From NCBI GenBank assembly GCA_905200905.1, contig CAJKMA010000025.1, positions 1 through 36,549 of the forward strand: a DNA stretch of 36,549 bases. The letters are read 5' to 3'. The stretch's first letter is position 1. Each line of letters opens with the position of its first letter. A model generated the notes under the pieces. It ran no database searches. It was not told the DNA's origin and was given only the letters and a program-made list of their open reading frames with translations. Made by a program: the position numbers and the translations under genes. This document shows, piece after piece, positions 32,847-36,549 of the stretch. This DNA comes from an uncultured Bacillota bacterium. GTDB taxonomy: Bacteria; Bacillota; Clostridia; Lachnospirales; Lachnospiraceae.

Positions 32847-33695
32847 TTATTCTCCGCCTAATTTACTTGCTGTAAACCAGCCCAATGCAAAAGTAACTAC
32901 GCCAATTCCTACCATAAGAACTGAAATACCACTCCAGTCCGTTTTCAAAAGAATTGCAATAGGTGAAGCAAGAATCAGTCCAATGATTCCATAATATGCA
33001 TGGATTTCTGCCTTTGAGAAAATAAATTCAATAATCTTTGCAATTAAAAAGATACCGATTACAACGCCGATGCCGAATGGTGCCAGAATACCAACACCTG
33101 TCATAAGCCCACCCATATCAAATTTCACAAGTGCATCTACAAAATCATTGATTACCTTTAAAATCGTGTCATAATATCCCAGCAGCATCAGCATCATAGA
33201 ACCACTGACGCCAGGAACAACCATAGTTGCCGCTGCAATGATACCAACCCCAAACAATTTTAGCAGATTCACAAAGCCAAAACTGACATCTGCACTGGCT
33301 CCCCCTGTCTCTCCCAGAAGTGCCATTAAAATAACCACACCGAAGAAAATCAAAAATGGAATGATTTTACTCACCGTCACCTTATGGCCTTTCACTTTCT
33401 TAAAAATAAAAGGAAGGCTTCCGGCAATCAGCCCGCAAAAAGCGAAATTAGTAGGAATCGGATAGGTTGCTAATAAGAACTCAAACAGTCTTGACAAAGC
33501 AACAATCGCAATTCCTGCTCCTGCGAAAATAGGAATTAACAGCTTCATGCTATCTTTAAATTCACTTTTTAAATGCGTAATCGCATGAATCAGCCTATCA
33601 TACAAGCCCATGGCAACCATCATAGTTCCACCGCTAACTCCGGGAATAATGTTAGCAATGCCAACTACCATACCCTGTAATATTTGTTTAATCAT
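32847..33695 (-). CDS. DUF368 membrane protein, PopT-type undecaprenyl phosphate translocase
   Basis: Polytopic membrane protein of 282 residues with about eight hydrophobic segments. The repeated motif NIIPGVSGGTMM (15-26) and VVPGVSGSMMLM in the second half shows the internal duplication of the family. DUF368 proteins have been reported to return undecaprenyl phosphate, the lipid carrier of cell-wall synthesis, across the membrane. No experimental evidence exists for this copy. It lies 27 bp after degV with ribosome site AAGGTG. Confidence 0.92.
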   Translation of the reverse strand: MIKQILQGMVVGIANIIPGVSGGTMMVAMGLYDRLIHAITHLKSEFKDSMKLLIPIFAGAGIAIVALSRLFEFLLATYPIPTNFAFCGLIAGSLPFIFKKVKGHKVTVSKIIPFLIFFGVVILMALLGETGGASADVSFGFVNLLKLFGVGIIAAATMVVPGVSGSMMLMLLGYYDTILKVINDFVDALVKFDMGGLMTGVGILAPFGIGVVIGIFLIAKIIEFIFSKAEIHAYYGIIGLILASPIAILLKTDWSGISVLMVGIGVVTFALGWFTASKLGGE

Positions 33696-33722
33696 TTTTT
33701 CACCTTTCTTCTAATACTACTT

Positions 33723-34610
33723 CTAAATTTCTCTCTCATCTCCCCAGAAAAACAGTGCTACGGTACCAGGGCCTGTATGAGCCCCAATGACGGTACCGAT
33801 GCTATTGATTCTCACTTTTCCGTTTAAGTTTGGAAATTTTTCTTCAATCATATCAGCGACTTTCCGGGCATCTTCTTCACATGCAGAGCAGGACATAAAG
33901 CATTTTCCATTATAAGAAAGTCCTCCCTGTGCATGCTGCTCCATCCGCTTCACCATCTCACGGATGACCTGTTTTTTCCCTCTGTACTTATTTCTTGGAA
34001 TCAGCTTTCCTTCTGAATTTACATTCATCAACGGGCAGATATTCAGTGCCTGGCCCACAAGTCCAGATACCTTGGAGATTCTTCCTCCCCTAATAAAACT
34101 GGTCAAATCTGTGGAAAAGAACCAGTGATGAAGCTTGTTCTTATTCTCTTCTGCCCATGCCGCATTTTCTTCCAGGCTAAGCCCTTCCTCCTGTTTATCT
34201 AAAGCAGCATCCACAAGCATTCCGAAACCAGAAGATGCAGCCAGGGAATCAATGACAATAATCTTTCTCTCCGGATATTTTTCTTCCATCTGTGTTTTTG
34301 CAATATTTGCGGAATTCACACTTCCTGAAATTCCTCCTGAAAGGGTAAAGTGTAAAATATCCTTTCCTTCTTTTAAAATCGGTTCAAAGAAATCCATGTA
34401 CTGCTGTGCATTTACCTGTGCTGTGGTAGGTTCTGCCCCTTTTGAAATCCGGTCATAAAATTCTGCAAAAGGCATGGTCTTTCCCAGGTCATCCGGATAC
34501 TCTACTCCATCCATCCGGTACTGGAAACAAACATAGGGAAGGTCCCGCTCTTCAAAATAAGAAGCCGGCATATCTGCAGTGGAACAACAGGTGATTTTAT
34601 ATTCACTCAT
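33723..34610 (-). CDS. DegV family fatty-acid-binding protein
   Basis: Soluble lipid-binding protein of 295 residues, of the family that carries fatty acids to the FakA kinase. Marks are the N-terminal strand YKITCCSTADMP, AQVNAQQYMDFF, TLSGGISGSVNSA (binding-site Ser), DSLAASSGFGMLV, FIRGGRISK and the C-terminal IGTVIGAHTGPGTVALFF. The start at 34610 has AGGAGG upstream. An extended -10 TGTTAGAAT lies at about 34669-34677. No fakA is in the window. Other family members may bind other lipids. Confidence 0.92.
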   Translation of the reverse strand: MSEYKITCCSTADMPASYFEERDLPYVCFQYRMDGVEYPDDLGKTMPFAEFYDRISKGAEPTTAQVNAQQYMDFFEPILKEGKDILHFTLSGGISGSVNSANIAKTQMEEKYPERKIIVIDSLAASSGFGMLVDAALDKQEEGLSLEENAAWAEENKNKLHHWFFSTDLTSFIRGGRISKVSGLVGQALNICPLMNVNSEGKLIPRNKYRGKKQVIREMVKRMEQHAQGGLSYNGKCFMSCSACEEDARKVADMIEEKFPNLNGKVRINSIGTVIGAHTGPGTVALFFWGDEREI

Positions 34611-34738
34611 TACGATTATCCTCCTTACTTCCAAAAAAATAAACATCTGGCTGCCGCCAATCGTTCTTATTCTAACACTGATTTCTTTCTTTGAAAAGTA
34701 AGAAAATGGATTTCCACCTGTATTTTTCCAAAAAAATA

Positions 34739-34775
34739 ACTCTCCCCTTCATTCCACCGGAACCTCAGGGAGAGT
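34739..34775 (-). terminator. Terminator after the DUF3048 lipoprotein gene
   Basis: A stem of eight pairs, ACTCTCCC/GGGAGAGT, with an inner TTCC/GGAA stem lies 20 bases after the stop, and the minus-strand transcript continues with UUAUUUUUUU. Confidence 0.85.
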
Positions 34776-34794
34776 CTTTTCCTATTCTGCATTG

Positions 34795-35928
34795 TTATTT
34801 CATGGTTGTTTTATTTGCGTAATTCAGGGCAATATAACTCTTTCCACGGTTAATCTTGATTTCATTTCCGTTCAAGTCATAAAACCTTAAATACGATTCT
34901 TCATTATTCTCATCTTTTGACCAGTGGATTTCCTGAACACCGCCATTGGAGATATAATATCCCTTTGCGTTTGCACCGCCGTCCCAGTCGATTTTCTTGT
35001 GTCCTATATCGTCACGCACAGATATCTCTGTTTCCAGCACCAAAACATTGGTAAAGGCAAGCTGCTCCCCTGTCTTTCCATCTTTCTGAGAAGTTCCGTT
35101 AATCTGTTTCAAATACACCTTTTTTTCTGCATCATAAGTAAATGTAGAAGACTGTGCTCCAAACTGAATGTCCACCTGTGTACAATCCTTCCCCTCTGGT
35201 TTTAACTGCTCTTCCATTCCATTAAACAGAAAAGCTGCTCCTTTTTTCTCTTCTTTTAAGTCCGTACGGAGACCTTTTGACTCAATATAAGAAACCAGTT
35301 TTGTTCCGTCAAAAAATCCTGTATGCTCCAGTGCATAACCCTGATTCAGTTTGTCCTGGTCTCTTCCAAACAAACCACCTGTATTGGTGATTCCCTCAAT
35401 CTGATCTAGATCCAGGGCTTCCAGATAGTCTGCTATGGTATCATCAATCCCCCAATTTACGTAAAAAGCATCAAATCCCTGGGAAAGTGCCGGAAAATAA
35501 TAGCGGCAGCTCCGAATAGGGCAAACCTGGGGAACCTTGGTGTAATCCCCATACATAGCCATAAATCTGGTAGCATCTCCTTCTACCGGAATTTCAAAAA
35601 TCAAATCTGCCTGGCTCACTCCATACTGAGGCATAGCCTTCTGCACATTATTCACCATAACTGCCACAGGACGTTTTCCAATAGCAGCTTCTGAAAGATC
35701 TCCTATTCCTGTGAGTAGGTTCTGATTGGCAGGTACTCCCTCCTGGACTACCTCTGCTCCCTGCACAGCTTGGGATTCTTCTTCCTTTTCCTCTTCAGGT
35801 TTTGCCTGCTGTTCTACACTTTCTTTTGTCGTATCTTCTTTCTTGGGTGCCTCTTCTTTTTTACATCCGGTTACACTAAACAACATTGCCATAACACCTA
35901 CTGCTAGAAGAATCTTCTTATACTTCAT
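34795..35928 (-). CDS. DUF3048 domain lipoprotein (YerB-like)
   Basis: Membrane-anchored extracellular protein of 377 residues. The signal peptide ends in the lipobox VTGC (Cys22), followed by a Lys/Glu-rich linker to about residue 62. The DUF3048 domain includes RPVAVMVNNVQKAMPQYG, ADLIFEIPVEGDATRFMA, RSCRYYFPALSQGFDA and the C-terminal part with DGGANAKGYYISNGG. The biochemical function of the family is not known; B. subtilis YerB is the usual reference. A perfect inverted repeat overlaps its promoter and ribosome site. Confidence 0.92.
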   Translation of the reverse strand: MKYKKILLAVGVMAMLFSVTGCKKEEAPKKEDTTKESVEQQAKPEEEKEEESQAVQGAEVVQEGVPANQNLLTGIGDLSEAAIGKRPVAVMVNNVQKAMPQYGVSQADLIFEIPVEGDATRFMAMYGDYTKVPQVCPIRSCRYYFPALSQGFDAFYVNWGIDDTIADYLEALDLDQIEGITNTGGLFGRDQDKLNQGYALEHTGFFDGTKLVSYIESKGLRTDLKEEKKGAAFLFNGMEEQLKPEGKDCTQVDIQFGAQSSTFTYDAEKKVYLKQINGTSQKDGKTGEQLAFTNVLVLETEISVRDDIGHKKIDWDGGANAKGYYISNGGVQEIHWSKDENNEESYLRFYDLNGNEIKINRGKSYIALNYANKTTMK

Positions 35929-35938
35929 ATCTTTTACC

Positions 35939-35990
35939 CTCCCATGGTGTATTCATTTTCTTCTTATAAAATACCACACAACCATGGGAG
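35939..35990. repeat. Inverted repeat over promoter and ribosome site of DUF3048 gene
   Basis: CTCCCATGGT (35939-35948) and ACCATGGGAG (35981-35990) are perfect 10-base arms 32 bases apart. The proximal arm contains the GGGAGG ribosome site of the lipoprotein gene. A possible promoter (minus strand TTGAAA 35991-35996, 17 bp, TATTTT 35968-35973) lies over the distal arm. Confidence 0.6.
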
Positions 35991-35998
35991 TTTCAAGA

Positions 35999-36549
35999 TT
36001 ACTCTGGTTTCTTAATCTGATTTAACTGTGCATTAATTTCCAATAACTGCTCTTTGGTAATTTTAGAACCTGTAGTTCCCATCAAACCTACGAGACGGAG
36101 CACTGTAAAACTTCCCAGCATCTGCATCATACCAGGATTTTCACCTGCACCTGCCTTGCCTCCTGCCATCTTCTGGAACACCTGTACAAAGAACTGCTTT
36201 CCTTCTTCAGAAGCCATAATGTCCTCCAGCTTATCATTCAGAGAATAATAGCCTTCCGGTGTTTCTATATCAAACCAATTGAGAATTGCCCCTTTTTCTT
36301 TTAATCGGTACGCATCATTAAAGGTTTCTACTTTGCGAAGAAAGCTTTCGTCTGTCAGTTCACCTGCCACTGCCTTTAACACAGATTCTCCTTTGTTCGG
36401 CACTTCAAAATAGAAGAAATGTTCTGGACAATTCTGTTTTCCAAGGCTCTTACCGTTTACAAAAAGTTCCACTTCCGGCTGATTCGAATAGACGGTTACC
36501 TTGGTAACATCTTCCACTCTGTCTACATATCGTTTTCCACAGATATGTA
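35999..36549 (-). CDS. Glycoside hydrolase family 2 protein, C-terminal part only
   Basis: The frame is open at the right edge, so the start and catalytic domains are missing. The visible 183 codons begin with a short linker (CGKRYVDRVEDVTKVTVYSN) and an immunoglobulin-like domain (EVELFVNGKSLGKQ, FYFEVPNKGESVLKAVAG) characteristic of the C-terminal domain of GH2 beta-galactosidase/glucuronidase-like enzymes. After it comes a predicted helical tail of about 100 residues with a Gly/Ala-rich stretch (GGKAGAGENPGMM). No peptide signal can be judged. The GH2 call is likely; the sugar specificity is unknown. Confidence 0.75.
   Translation of the reverse strand, partial: HICGKRYVDRVEDVTKVTVYSNQPEVELFVNGKSLGKQNCPEHFFYFEVPNKGESVLKAVAGELTDESFLRKVETFNDAYRLKEKGAILNWFDIETPEGYYSLNDKLEDIMASEEGKQFFVQVFQKMAGGKAGAGENPGMMQMLGSFTVLRLVGLMGTTGSKITKEQLLEINAQLNQIKKPE

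Noticed and set aside
1..36549. CRISPR arrays, insertion sequences, tRNA or rRNA genes
   Set aside because: No regularly spaced repeats, transposase, terminal-repeat pair or cloverleaf was found on either strand; the intergenic gaps are mostly under 200 bases.

Overview
The window is a gene-dense, AT-rich stretch of a low-GC Gram-positive chromosome. The most likely source is a gut Lachnospiraceae (Blautia / Ruminococcus gnavus / Dorea-like). This rests on the gene families seen: a one-piece large PurL, a stand-alone AICAR transformylase paired with an archaeal-type PurO cyclohydrolase, meso-diaminopimelate dehydrogenase, a methionine aminopeptidase with an N-terminal SEC-C zinc motif, YitT and DUF3048 proteins, A/G-rich ribosome binding sites and short intergenic gaps. 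The genus is inferred. No tRNA, rRNA, CRISPR array, insertion sequence or phage gene was recognised.

Layout. 1-2365 (-): 5' two thirds of purL, running off the left edge. 2563-12186 (-): a peptide-scavenging locus made of a PucR-type regulator, an oligopeptide-binding lipoprotein, two permeases, two ATPases, an M20 metallopeptidase and a DUF1177 protein, closed by a terminator. 12271-13161 (+): a LysR regulator diverging from pucR over overlapping promoters. 13216-17638 (-): RidA, a nuclease-helicase of the DinG/XPD class, an Mrp-type Fe-S carrier, a His-rich CsoR-family sensor and a small unknown protein. 17820-19041 (+): xanthine phosphoribosyltransferase and an ECF S-component. 19134-22882 (-): a tightly overlapping operon of exonuclease III, SelD, DNA polymerase IV, a small Cys-rich protein and a GNAT acetyltransferase. 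23054-24472 (+): a PurF homologue whose glutaminase active site is destroyed. 24537-26416 (-): meso-DAP dehydrogenase and YitT. 26512-29850 (-): PurO, PurH and a sodium/amino-acid symporter. 30051-32380 (-): GNAT, Map and RluA. 32548-32835 (+): a consensus promoter and a strong terminator enclosing about 250 bp with no convincing protein, probably a small RNA. 32847-35928 (-): DUF3048 lipoprotein, DegV and DUF368/PopT. 35999-36549 (-): C-terminus of a GH2 glycosidase, cut by the right edge.

Two themes link the genes. One is purine metabolism (purL, xpt, purF-like, purO, purH) spread over five places, not gathered in one pur operon. The other is nitrogen and peptide use: the PucR-linked ABC importer with two putative hydrolases, the NSS symporter and RidA.

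The best candidates for undescribed biology are the PucR-ABC-M20-DUF1177 cassette (with DUF1177 read by eye as a diverged M42/M20-like fold), the PurF paralogue with a dead glutaminase but all Fe-S ligands intact, and the unannotated transcript at 32583-32835. All residue comparisons were made by eye without database searches.
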